Source: Sphingomonas sp.
GTDB taxonomy: Bacteria > Pseudomonadota > Alphaproteobacteria > Sphingomonadales > Sphingomonadaceae
NCBI GenBank assembly: GCA_019247755.1
Contig: JAFBAM010000322.1
Span: forward strand, 1-7,502
DNA length: 7,502 nucleotides
Reading direction: 5' to 3'
The notes under the pieces are model-generated. The model searched no databases, had not been told where the DNA came from, and saw only the letters and a list, made by a program, of their open reading frames with translations. Shown piece after piece: positions 1 to 5,936 of this stretch (within the stretch, counting starts at the first letter, position 1; every line of letters starts with the position of its first letter). The position numbers were made by a program, and so were the translations under genes.

Positions 1-1146
1 CAGGGCATGATCTATCTCGACGGCAATTCGCTGGGCGCGATGCCCGCCGCCGTGCCGAATGTGCTCGCCGAGGCGCAGCGCCAATGGCGCGACGACCTCA
101 TTGCCAGCTGGAACAAGCATGGCTGGATCGACTGGCCCACGCGGATCGCGACGAAGCTCGCGCCGATCATCGGCGCCAAGCCGAGCGAGCTGTTGATCGC
201 GGATTCGACCAGCGTATGCCTGTTCAAGCTGCTCGCCGCCGCCGCAGTGGCACGACCCGACCGCAAGACGATCCTCAGCCAGAAGCGAAACTTCCCGACG
301 GACCTTTATGTTGCTCGGGGCCTCGCCGACATGCTTGGACTCCGTGTGAAGGCGGTCGAGCCGCATGAGGTCGTCGGGGTGATCGATGCCGACACTGCGG
401 TCGTGACGCTGACGCACGTCGATTATCGCTCCGCCGCCTACTACGACATACGCACGGTCACCGAGGCGGCGCGCGCGGCGGGCGCGCTGGTCGTCTGGGA
501 CCTGTCGCATAGCGCGGGAGCGATCGAGCTCGACCTGAGTGGCAGCGGGGCGGAGCTGGCGATCGGCTGCGGCTACAAATATCTGAACGGGGGGCCGGGA
601 GCGCCGGCATTTCTCTACGTCGCTGAGCATCTGCAAGACCAACTTCACTCGCCCCTGCAGGGCTGGATGGGCCACGCCGAGCCGTTCGCCTTCGTCGACG
701 ATTACCGGCCGGCCGCTGGCATCCTGAAGTTCCTGACCGGTACTCCTTCGATCCTCGCACTCGCAGCGCTCGAGGCCGGCCTCGACACGTTCGACGGCAT
801 CGCCATGAGCGACCTCGCGGCCAAGTCGCGGTCGCTGTCGCAGCTGTTCGTCGAGGAAGTCGAAGCTCGGTGCGGCGACGAAGTCTGCCTCGCCTCACCT
901 TCTGATCCCAACCAGCGCGGCAGCCACGTCGTTTTCGCTCACCCGCAGGGGTACGCGGTCATGCAGGCGCTAATCGCGCGCGGGATCATCGGCGACTTTC
1001 GCGCGCCCGATCTCATGCGCTTCGGTTTCGCACCCCTCTACAACACGCATGCCGAGATGGTTCGCGCCGCGGAGATCCTCTCCGACATTCTTGCGACGCG
1101 AGATTGGGATCAGCCGCGCTTCAAGACGCGGGCGAAGGTTACCTGA
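1..1146 (+). CDS. kynU: Kynureninase, 5'-truncated by the window edge
   Basis: PLP-dependent kynureninase, which cleaves L-kynurenine to anthranilate and L-alanine (also 3-hydroxykynurenine) in cytosolic tryptophan catabolism. The frame is open from base 1, and the first ATG (base 7) falls inside the family's N-terminal motif YLDGNSLG, so the true start lies upstream. Numbering from that Met, 379 residues are present; the family is usually about 416, so roughly 36 are missing. Visible signatures: WDLSHSAGA at 164-172 (Asp165 expected to contact the PLP pyridine nitrogen), GCGYKYLNGGPG at 187-198 with Lys191 as the Schiff-base lysine, GWMGH at 219-223, TGTPSIL at 244-250, and RFGFAPLYNT at 338-347, where Arg338 should bind the substrate carboxylate. 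All key residues are intact. It is the only plus-strand gene; its last 8 bp overlap the convergent DoxX gene. Upstream partners, such as tryptophan 2,3-dioxygenase, would lie outside the window. Confidence 0.96.
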   Translation, partial: QGMIYLDGNSLGAMPAAVPNVLAEAQRQWRDDLIASWNKHGWIDWPTRIATKLAPIIGAKPSELLIADSTSVCLFKLLAAAAVARPDRKTILSQKRNFPTDLYVARGLADMLGLRVKAVEPHEVVGVIDADTAVVTLTHVDYRSAAYYDIRTVTEAARAAGALVVWDLSHSAGAIELDLSGSGAELAIGCGYKYLNGGPGAPAFLYVAEHLQDQLHSPLQGWMGHAEPFAFVDDYRPAAGILKFLTGTPSILALAALEAGLDTFDGIAMSDLAAKSRSLSQLFVEEVEARCGDEVCLASPSDPNQRGSHVVFAHPQGYAVMQALIARGIIGDFRAPDLMRFGFAPLYNTHAEMVRAAEILSDILATRDWDQPRFKTRAKVT

Positions 1147-1543
1147 TCGGCGCCTTGCGCTCGCGCGCGCTGTCGATGCTCCACGCTCCCGCCCCCGCTG
1201 CTGCGACGTAGAGAAAGATGAAGCAGAACAGGATTGCGGCCTCGCCCTTGTTCACAAGGGGCCAGAAACCCTGCGGGAAGTGCATCATGAAATAGCCGAC
1301 GGCCATCTCACCCGAAGCAATGAATGCGGCAAGCCGGGTGAACAAGCCGATCGTAATCAACGCGCCAGCGACAAGCTCGATGATGCCCGCGGCCATCAGC
1401 ATCGGCGGAAGCGGCTGGATCGGGAACGGCATCGGAAAGGCGAAGAACTTCGAGGTGGCGTGCTCGACAAAGAGCAGTCCGGTGACAATCCTCAACAGCG
1501 CGAGCAGCTGCGGCTGCCAGCGCGACAAGAAGGCGAAATCCAT
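1139..1543 (-). CDS. DoxX family integral membrane protein
   Basis: A 134-residue membrane protein of the DoxX family. Four hydrophobic segments are visible at about residues 13-30, 47-67, 70-88 and 101-120. Family-like features are the LLRIVTGLLFVEHATSKF N-terminal helix, the LMAAGIIELVAGALITIGLFTRLAA pair of helices, and a short basic tail. DoxX proteins sit in the inner membrane and have been linked in some bacteria to thiol/oxidative-stress or quinone redox, but no reaction can be assigned here. The ATG start is backed by AGGAG (bases 1550-1554) 6 nt upstream. It lies 60 bp downstream of the FMN reductase on the same strand, so co-transcription is likely. Its TAA stop overlaps the 3' end of kynU by 8 bp. 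Confidence 0.9.
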   Translation of the reverse strand: MDFAFLSRWQPQLLALLRIVTGLLFVEHATSKFFAFPMPFPIQPLPPMLMAAGIIELVAGALITIGLFTRLAAFIASGEMAVGYFMMHFPQGFWPLVNKGEAAILFCFIFLYVAAAGAGAWSIDSARERKAPIR

Positions 1544-1603
1544 GCGATGCTCCTGCCCGATTAGTCTGCTGACCTAAGCAGCCGGTTCAACTGCCGCCAA
1601 GTG

Positions 1604-2221
1604 TCAGGCGTGTTCCTTCGCCTTGGCCTGCGCGGCGTGAGCAGAATCCTCGGCAAGCAAGCGGCGTGACTCATGGATCATATGCACCCAGCCATGGAAC
1701 GCGTTAGCGAGAACCGTCACCAGGTCCTTCAGCGGACCATCCTTGAGGCATCCGGCATCGTCGAAACTGTCGTCCGAGACGTGGCCGAGATAAGCTTCCG
1801 GCTGCTGCATTACCGGCATATTGAGGAACACGCAGGCCTGGCGGATCTGGTGGTTCGCACCGAAGCCGCCGATGCTCCCAGGCGAAGCGGTGACGATCGC
1901 CGCGGGCTTCTTGTCGAACACGCTTTGGCCATAAGGTCGCGAGCCGACGTCGATCGCGTTCTTGAGCGCGCCGGGGATGCCGCGGTTGTATTCCGGACTG
2001 CAGAACAGGATGCCGTCGGCCTCGGCGATCTGCTTGCGGAACCGCACATATTGCTCGGGCGGGTTCGCATCCAGATCCTGATTGTAGAGCGGCAGGTCGC
2101 CAATCTCGATCATCGAGCAGTCGAGGTTGTCTCCCCGAAGGCCGCAGATCGAGCGGGCGACCTTACGGTTGATGCTGCCCTCGCGAAGGCTGCCGACGAT
2201 GATTGCGATCTTGTAGGGCAT
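1604..2221 (-). CDS. NADPH-dependent FMN reductase (flavodoxin-like; ChrR/azoreductase type)
   Basis: A 205-residue cytosolic flavoprotein of the NADPH-dependent FMN reductase family, whose members reduce quinones, azo dyes, chromate or free flavin with NAD(P)H. The N-terminal beta strand and phosphate loop IAIIVGSLREGSINRKVA (residues 5-22) bind FMN phosphate. LPLYNQDLD (43-51) and the hallmark SPEYNRGIPGALKNAIDVGSRP (75-96) follow, then ASPGSIGG (112-119), lining the flavin site. A ~25-residue Ala/Lys-rich tail extends past the usual fold. The start is the ATG at 2221 rather than a GTG at 2230: the GTG overlaps the Shine-Dalgarno sequence, which is ideally spaced for the ATG. The DoxX gene follows 60 bp downstream, suggesting a redox-related pair. 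The physiological substrate cannot be read from sequence. Confidence 0.92.
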   Translation of the reverse strand: MPYKIAIIVGSLREGSINRKVARSICGLRGDNLDCSMIEIGDLPLYNQDLDANPPEQYVRFRKQIAEADGILFCSPEYNRGIPGALKNAIDVGSRPYGQSVFDKKPAAIVTASPGSIGGFGANHQIRQACVFLNMPVMQQPEAYLGHVSDDSFDDAGCLKDGPLKDLVTVLANAFHGWVHMIHESRRLLAEDSAHAAQAKAKEHA

Positions 2222-2229
2222 TGGAAGCA

Positions 2230-2235
2230 CCTCCT
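2230..2235 (-). promoter_or_regulatory. Shine-Dalgarno site setting the FMN reductase start
   Basis: Minus-strand AGGAGG, a perfect anti-16S match, sits 8 nt before the ATG at 2221. An in-frame GTG at 2230-2228 overlaps this site and would have no ribosome binding site of its own, so the 3-residue longer reading is rejected. Confidence 0.8.
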
Positions 2236-2282
2236 CGGGACGGAAGTGCCAATACCTCGGAGTTGATTAGGTTGCGAGGGTC

Positions 2283-2322
2283 GGGTGTGCGCCGGACGAG
2301 GGACCTTCGCCGGCACACACCC
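2283..2322 (-). terminator. Long hairpin after the small exported gene, terminator-like
   Basis: Arms 2283-2295 and 2310-2322 form a 13-bp stem. In minus-strand RNA (GGGTGTGTGCCGG with CCGGCGCACACCC) it pairs throughout with one G-U; in plus-strand RNA the same position is a C-A mismatch. The 14-nt loop can pair further at its base. The hairpin begins 10 nt after the TAG of the small exported gene. There is no U-tract, so classic intrinsic termination is uncertain; it could instead stabilise the 3' end or assist Rho-dependent termination. It also lies upstream of the FMN reductase start. Confidence 0.6.
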
Positions 2323-2332
2323 TGGGGAAATT

Positions 2333-2599
2333 CTAGCGGGACAAGTCTTCTTCGACCTGCTTCCATTCCCTGGCGGTGAGACAAGCCCGGTTGGGAAGCC
2401 GCGAGCCGGTCGACGGCAGCTGCTTGCAGATCTTCTTTTCCTCCGGCGCGACCTGAGCTGCTTCCTTGCCGCCGCCCGAAAGAGCGACCGCCTTCTGCGC
2501 ATCGGACGGCGCGATTTGCTGGGTGACCTGGGGCTGGGCCGTGGCCGGCGCCGCGGCGGTCAGCAGTGCAACACATGGCAACAGGATGAGCTTACGCAT
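2333..2599 (-). CDS. Small exported two-cysteine protein, function unknown
   Basis: An 88-residue protein I cannot assign a function. MRKLILLPCVALLTAAAPATA is a Sec-type signal peptide: basic n-region, hydrophobic core, and an ATA site with likely cleavage after residue 21. The mature ~67 residues begin with a low-complexity Gln/Ala/Gly stretch and end in a compact motif, about residues 56-81: KKICKQLPSTGSRLPNRACLT, then REWKQ. Cys58 and Cys73 are 15 apart and could form a periplasmic disulfide. C-x(n)-TGSR-x(n)-C-xT-xxEW resembles a recurrent motif in small exported sphingomonad proteins (recollection, not checked). GGGAG lies 7 nt before the ATG, a sigma70-like promoter is found ~50 bp upstream, and a hairpin follows the stop, so it looks like an independent single-gene unit. 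Confidence 0.82.
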   Translation of the reverse strand: MRKLILLPCVALLTAAAPATAQPQVTQQIAPSDAQKAVALSGGGKEAAQVAPEEKKICKQLPSTGSRLPNRACLTAREWKQVEEDLSR

Positions 2600-2630
2600 G
2601 GTACTTCTCCCTCTTTTTACAGCCTCGACT

Positions 2631-2640
2631 CACTGTAGTG
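2631..2640. promoter_or_regulatory. Dyad overlapping the predicted transcription start (possible operator)
   Basis: CACTGTAGTG is a 4+2+4 inverted repeat immediately downstream of the predicted -10 box, covering the expected +1, a classic repressor position. It shares TGTAG with a perfect dyad ~80 bp further upstream. The regulator is unknown; half-sites of TACA/TGTA type are used by BlaI/MecI/CopY-family repressors, but the match at this copy is only partial. Confidence 0.35.
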
Positions 2641-2645
2641 CTGCT

Positions 2646-2673
2646 ATAATACACTGATGCACTTGTTGATCAA
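2646..2673 (-). promoter_or_regulatory. Predicted sigma70-type promoter of the small exported gene
   Basis: On the minus strand, TTGATC (bases 2673-2668; 4 of 6 matches to TTGACA) is 16 bp from TATTAT (2651-2646; 5 of 6 to TATAAT). Transcription would start near 2639, giving a leader of ~40 nt to the ATG at 2599. It is the only AT-rich pocket here, and nothing else nearby needs a minus-strand promoter. Confidence 0.5.
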
Positions 2674-2714
2674 GCTTTCTCCATTGATTTCGGGTTCTTC
2701 GGCCCGCTTGCGAT

Positions 2715-2728
2715 GCTACATCTGTAGC
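2715..2728. promoter_or_regulatory. Perfect 14-bp dyad GCTACATCTGTAGC (possible operator)
   Basis: A perfect 6+2+6 inverted repeat. Its centre TACATCTGTA fits the TACAnnTGTA pattern known for CopY-type operators (BlaI/MecI/CopY superfamily). It lies ~80 bp upstream of the predicted start of the small exported gene, whose promoter also overlaps a TGTAG-containing dyad. No repressor gene of this family is in the window, so the assignment is a hypothesis. Confidence 0.35.
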
Positions 2729-2781
2729 GCGGAGATTTGCCATCCGCCCGCTGTCGGATTGCCGACGCGCGGCGCGCGTTG

Positions 2782-2820
2782 GTCGAAGCGATTTCGACGA
2801 ACGGCGTTTGTCGATAAACG
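2782..2820. repeat. Two adjacent short hairpin-forming inverted repeats
   Basis: GTCGAAGCGATTTCGAC (2782-2798; 6-bp arms, 5-nt loop) and CGTTTGTCGATAAACG (2805-2820; 5-bp arms, 6-nt loop) lie side by side in the non-coding gap 2675-2871. The octamer GAACGGCG occurs beside them twice in direct orientation (2799-2806 and 2827-2834). Function unknown; they could be protein-binding sites, part of an untranslated RNA, or chance in GC-rich DNA. I see no convincing gene in the rest of this gap. Confidence 0.4.
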
Positions 2821-2851
2821 TCAGATGAACGGCGGTTCTTCGCCTCGACTC

Positions 2852-2868
2852 AGTAGCCGCGGGCTACT
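2852..2868 (-). terminator. Hairpin directly after the rnr-linked gene, terminator-like
   Basis: AGTAGCC and GGCTACT are perfect 7-bp arms around a 3-nt loop, starting 3 nt after the TGA of the 103-residue gene, where the rnr transcript should end. No U-tract follows on the minus strand, so intrinsic termination is doubtful; 3'-end protection or Rho-dependent termination fits equally well. Confidence 0.5.
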
Positions 2869-2871
2869 CGA

Positions 2872-3183
2872 TCAGTGGCTGGCGACGGAAACGCCGAGCC
2901 CGATCGCCAGGGCAATCACCAGCACCAGCAGCACCCAGCGGATCCGCTCATGCCGCTGGCGCAAGTCGATGTCGTAAGCGACGACGTCGAGCCAGAAGAG
3001 GCCGGGCTTGGCCTCGCGGATGATGCCGCGAGAGCGCATTCGTTCGAACTGCCGCTGCTCGATGTGCTTGCTCGGCTCAAAGGCGACCGCCCGTTCCGGG
3101 CGGACCGCGTCATGGCTGAAGAAGTGATGCTGGATCTCGCGCCTCGCCCTGGCGACGGCGGCTGCTACTGCGGCTGTGGCCAT
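2872..3183 (-). CDS. Uncharacterised C-terminally membrane-anchored protein coupled to rnr
   Basis: A 103-residue protein of unknown function. It starts with an Ala-rich helix (MATAAVAAAVARARREIQ), continues with a charged, probably cytosolic region (about 19-81; motifs FFSHDAVRPERA, RMRSRGIIREAKPGLFWLDVVAYD) and ends with one hydrophobic helix at about 83-100 followed by only three residues. This is tail-anchor topology, so the charged domain should face the cytoplasm. AGGAGG (3190-3195) lies 6 nt before the ATG, which follows the RNase R stop by only 20 bp, so the two genes are almost certainly co-transcribed. A hairpin follows its stop. Co-transcription might mean a link to RNA turnover or only shared regulation; the sequence does not say which. 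Confidence 0.82.
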   Translation of the reverse strand: MATAAVAAAVARARREIQHHFFSHDAVRPERAVAFEPSKHIEQRQFERMRSRGIIREAKPGLFWLDVVAYDIDLRQRHERIRWVLLVLVIALAIGLGVSVASH

Positions 3184-3203
3184 CGATACCCTCCTACTCG
3201 GCC

Positions 3204-5471
3204 TTAGCGTTTGCGGTTGTTATGCCGGATATTCGCCGGGCGTCCACGCCTGCCTGCGCTCCGGGTGCGATCGCGGCGGGGCTGGGGCGACGCGCCGCCG
3301 TAGCTTCCCTCGGGAAGCTCGAAGCGGAGCGATCCGCTGACCGGGTTCGCCTCCGCCAACCTGAGCGTCAGCCGCTGACCGACGCGATAGCTCTCGCCGG
3401 TCTCGTCGCCGACGAGAGTCCGCGCGGCCTCGTCGTAGCGGAAATATTCCCGGCCCAGGTCCTTGGCGAACAACAGGCCATCGCCGCCCAAATCCTCGAC
3501 CGCGGCGAAGAAGCCGAACGGCTGGACGCCGGTGATCCGGCATTCGACCAGTTGCCCAACCTGGTCGGACAAATAGGCCGCGACATAGCGGTCGACCGTT
3601 TCGCGCTCGGCCTCCATCGCGCGCCGCTCGAGCATCGAGATCTGCTCGCCGATCTGCTCGAACTTGTCTTCGTCGTGCGCCGGCAGTCCGCCATCGCCGA
3701 GCTTGTACGCGCTCACCAAAGAGCGGTGCACCAGCAGGTCGGCGTACCGCCGGATCGGCGAGGTGAAGTGGGCGTAGGTCGCGAGCGCCAGCCCGAAATG
3801 CCCCAGCCGCTCAGGCCCGTAGCGGGCCTGCATCTGCGTTCGCAGCAGCTGCTCCATGATCTCCTCGCGGCCGTCGGCGTCGCCGAGCCGCTCGATGATC
3901 CGGTTGAACGTGCCCGGCTTGATCACCTGGCCGAGCGTGAACTCGAGGTCGAAGGTCTTGAGGTAGTCGTTGAGCGCGACCAGCTTCTCGCGGCTCGGCG
4001 GCTCGTGGACGCGGTACATCACGGGCGCCTTCTTCGCCTCTAAAGCGCGCGCCGCCGCCACGTTGGCGGCGATCATGAAATCCTCGACCAGCCGGTGCGC
4101 ATCGAGCCGGTCGCGCGGCGCGATCGACGCGATGCGGCCCTTTTCGTCGAGCATGACGCGGCGTTCGGGCAGGTCGAGCTCCAGCGGGTCGCGCTTCTGC
4201 CGCGCCGCGAACAGCGCGCGCCAGCAGGCCCACAGCGGCTTCAAGGCCTTGTCCACCAGTTCCCGCGGCACGGGTCGTTCGATCTCTGGCATCGAGCAGG
4301 TCGGCGAACTAACCTCGACCCTTTCCTCCCCGGCCGCGTCGATCGCCGCCTGCGCATCCTCGTAGGCGATGTTCGCCGCAATCCGCACCTTGGCGCGGGT
4401 GAAGCGCCAGCTTTTGATCTCGCCGTCCTTGGAGATCTTCAGGTGGCAGGCCATTGCCGCCCGGTCCTCGCCCTCCTTGAGCGAGCAAATGTCGGCGGAC
4501 AGCTCCTCGGGAAGCATCGGGACGACGCGGTCGGGGAAATAGACGCTGTTGCCGCGAGCCCGAGCTTCGCGGTCGAGCTCGGAACCGGGCCGCACGTAGA
4601 AACTGACGTCGGCAATGGCGACGATGGCGTTCCAGCCGCCCTCGCCGTCGGCCTCGGCCCAGATCGCATCGTCATGGTCGCGGGCATCCTCGGGATCGAT
4701 CGCGACGATCGGCAGGTGCGTCAGGTCTTCGCGCTCGCCCAGCGGCTGTTTCGACACGCGATGCGCCTCGTCGATCGCGTCCTTGGCGAACTCGTGGCGC
4801 AGGCCGTGCTTCTGGATGGCGATCAGCGAAAAGCTGCGCGGGGCAAACGGGTCGCCGAGCACGGCATCGACCCGCGCCTGCACTCGCGGCGGCCGGCCGG
4901 TCACTTCACACAGCACCAGGTCGCCGGCTTCGGCATCCTTCAAATCGACGATGGCCAGCTCGCGGCGCTCGCGCTTGTCGACCGGCGAGAGCCAGAAACG
5001 CGTGCCCTCCTGTTTGACGACGCCGAGCACCAGTTCGGCGGCGCGCTCGAGCTTCTTCATCGGATGGGCGATGTGGCCCTGCCCGCGCTCCTCGGTCCGG
5101 GCCAGCATGCGGTCCCCAATCCCGAGAGCGCCCCGCCGTCCGCGCTCCATGATGCGGATGCGCGGCGGCGGCGTTTCGGCGTGCCACTGCTCCGGCACCG
5201 CCCAGACGTTGCCGCCGTCGTCGACCGACTGAATCCGGAGCACCGTCACCTTCGGGACGCCACCGCTCTTGTGGAACGCGCGGCCCGGCGAGCTGTCGAT
5301 CAGCCCTTCGTCGGCCATGTCCTTGAGCAGGCGCTTGAGGTCGATCTTGGTCTGCCCCGACAGGCCGAACGCCCGCGCGATCTCGCGCTTGCCCGCCGGC
5401 TGGTCGGACGAAGCGATGAAATCGAGGATCTGCTTGCGGCTGGGGAGTCCGACCGTTTTTTTGCGGGCCAT
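3204..5471 (-). CDS. rnr: Ribonuclease R (RNB/RNase II family 3'-5' exoribonuclease)
   Basis: A 755-residue processive 3'-5' exoribonuclease that degrades structured RNA, including rRNA and mRNA fragments, in the cytoplasm. Domain order: N-terminal winged helix (about 8-62; KREIARAFGLSGQTKIDLKR), cold-shock-like RNA-binding regions (about 75-230), RNB catalytic domain (about 250-585), S1 domain (about 636-720), and a basic, low-complexity tail (722-755) ending NNRKR. The catalytic motif AIDPEDARDHDDA supplies the metal-binding aspartates Asp259, Asp265, Asp267 and Asp268; YAHFTSPIRRYADLLVHR (566-583) is the second RNB signature. Length fits RNase R (E. coli 813) better than RNase II. The ATG has no clear Shine-Dalgarno; the leader is pyrimidine-rich instead, and no better in-frame start was found. 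Codons 4-6 contain seven consecutive A. The 103-residue membrane protein gene follows 20 bp downstream. Confidence 0.97.
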   Translation of the reverse strand: MARKKTVGLPSRKQILDFIASSDQPAGKREIARAFGLSGQTKIDLKRLLKDMADEGLIDSSPGRAFHKSGGVPKVTVLRIQSVDDGGNVWAVPEQWHAETPPPRIRIMERGRRGALGIGDRMLARTEERGQGHIAHPMKKLERAAELVLGVVKQEGTRFWLSPVDKRERRELAIVDLKDAEAGDLVLCEVTGRPPRVQARVDAVLGDPFAPRSFSLIAIQKHGLRHEFAKDAIDEAHRVSKQPLGEREDLTHLPIVAIDPEDARDHDDAIWAEADGEGGWNAIVAIADVSFYVRPGSELDREARARGNSVYFPDRVVPMLPEELSADICSLKEGEDRAAMACHLKISKDGEIKSWRFTRAKVRIAANIAYEDAQAAIDAAGEERVEVSSPTCSMPEIERPVPRELVDKALKPLWACWRALFAARQKRDPLELDLPERRVMLDEKGRIASIAPRDRLDAHRLVEDFMIAANVAAARALEAKKAPVMYRVHEPPSREKLVALNDYLKTFDLEFTLGQVIKPGTFNRIIERLGDADGREEIMEQLLRTQMQARYGPERLGHFGLALATYAHFTSPIRRYADLLVHRSLVSAYKLGDGGLPAHDEDKFEQIGEQISMLERRAMEAERETVDRYVAAYLSDQVGQLVECRITGVQPFGFFAAVEDLGGDGLLFAKDLGREYFRYDEAARTLVGDETGESYRVGQRLTLRLAEANPVSGSLRFELPEGSYGGASPQPRRDRTRSAGRRGRPANIRHNNRKR

Positions 5472-5547
5472 CAGGCAGTTACGCCGGTGAAGGGAAGAGG
5501 TTGCGGAAGAGAAGAACGCCAGTTTGGGGGTGTGGAATCGGGTCTCC

Positions 5548-5565
5548 CTCCACTTCCTCCACTTC
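5548..5565. repeat. 9-bp tandem duplication in the rnr upstream gap
   Basis: CTCCACTTC occurs twice head to tail in the 187-bp gap between rnr and the zinc-finger gene. No gene or clear promoter was found in this gap. The duplication may be chance or part of a dispersed intergenic repeat; only a genome-wide search could tell. Confidence 0.45.
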
Positions 5566-5658
5566 GTGACCTTCGCGATCGTTCGCCCAGGGCAGATGGT
5601 GAGGGGAAGAAATCATCGGCCAGACCCTAGCCGAGCAGGGCGCCTGTAGGACAGCGAA

Positions 5659-5922
5659 TTAGCGGAGCTGGCTGTCCTTGCTGCCGCGGCGGTTGATGGT
5701 CGAGTGGACGACGGCCTTGTCGCGTTCGGACTGGCAGGCGACGCAGGTGCGGACGCCGGGCAGCGCCGCGCGGCGCTTCTCGGGGATCGGCTCGCCGCAA
5801 TCGTCGCATTCCTCAGCGCTCTCGCCCTTGGGCGTCAGCGCACGGGCGCGAAGGACGGCATCCTTCACCGTATCCTCGATCTGCTGCTCGACCGCGCCGT
5901 CGCGCGTCCATCCGCCGGCCAT
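5659..5922 (-). CDS. YbiI-like DksA/TraR-type C4 zinc-finger protein
   Basis: An 87-residue small zinc-finger protein of the DksA/TraR family, close to E. coli YbiI across its whole length: the start MAGGW, the ARA-x(n)-GES region, CxxCGxPIPxxRR, PGVR-x-C-x2-C and the terminal NRRGSKDSQLR all match as I recall that protein. Cys39, Cys42, Cys60 and Cys63 form the zinc site (CX2C-X17-CX2C). It lacks DksA's long coiled coil with its acidic tip, so DksA-like action in the RNA polymerase secondary channel should not be assumed; the role of YbiI is unclear. A longer reading from 5961 is rejected, because its 13 extra residues (MLKQVQHDEGLSF) are largely translated intergenic repeat, and MAGGW aligns with the family start. 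A weak SD (GAGGG, 5933-5937) lies 10 nt upstream, abutting the repeat hairpin. The M28 peptidase gene is upstream on the same strand. Confidence 0.92.
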   Translation of the reverse strand: MAGGWTRDGAVEQQIEDTVKDAVLRARALTPKGESAEECDDCGEPIPEKRRAALPGVRTCVACQSERDKAVVHSTINRRGSKDSQLR

Positions 5923-5936
5923 GAAACTCAAACCCT

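Noticed and set aside
1566..1581. CTGCT/AGCAG inverted repeat between the FMN reductase and DoxX genes
   Set aside because: The stem is only 5 bp with no U-tract, so it is too weak to call a terminator and easily expected by chance.
2222..2230. Alternative GTG start giving the FMN reductase three more residues
   Set aside because: The GTG overlaps the SD itself, while the ATG at 2221 has ideal 8-nt spacing.
1673..2266. A 197-codon plus-strand open frame opposite the FMN reductase
   Set aside because: Antisense to a canonical flavodoxin-fold reductase with a perfect SD; the translation has no fold-like pattern.
2657..2977. A 106-codon plus-strand open frame after a TATAAT-like sequence
   Set aside because: It runs into the antisense of the 103-residue gene, has no SD before its ATG and no family-like features; the TATAAT may simply be the complement of the minus-strand -10.
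3222..4043. A 273-codon plus-strand open frame opposite the 3' part of rnr
   Set aside because: Same reason: compositional shadow of the RNB and S1 coding sequence with no recognisable motif.
4095..5630. A 511-codon plus-strand open frame opposite rnr
   Set aside because: It is antisense to an intact RNase R gene with all catalytic motifs. Long opposite-strand frames are common in GC-rich coding DNA, and its Arg/Ala/Pro/His-rich translation shows no domain.
5636..5646. CAGG/CCTG mini-hairpin after the zinc-finger gene
   Set aside because: A 4-bp stem in GC-rich DNA is not meaningful as a terminator.
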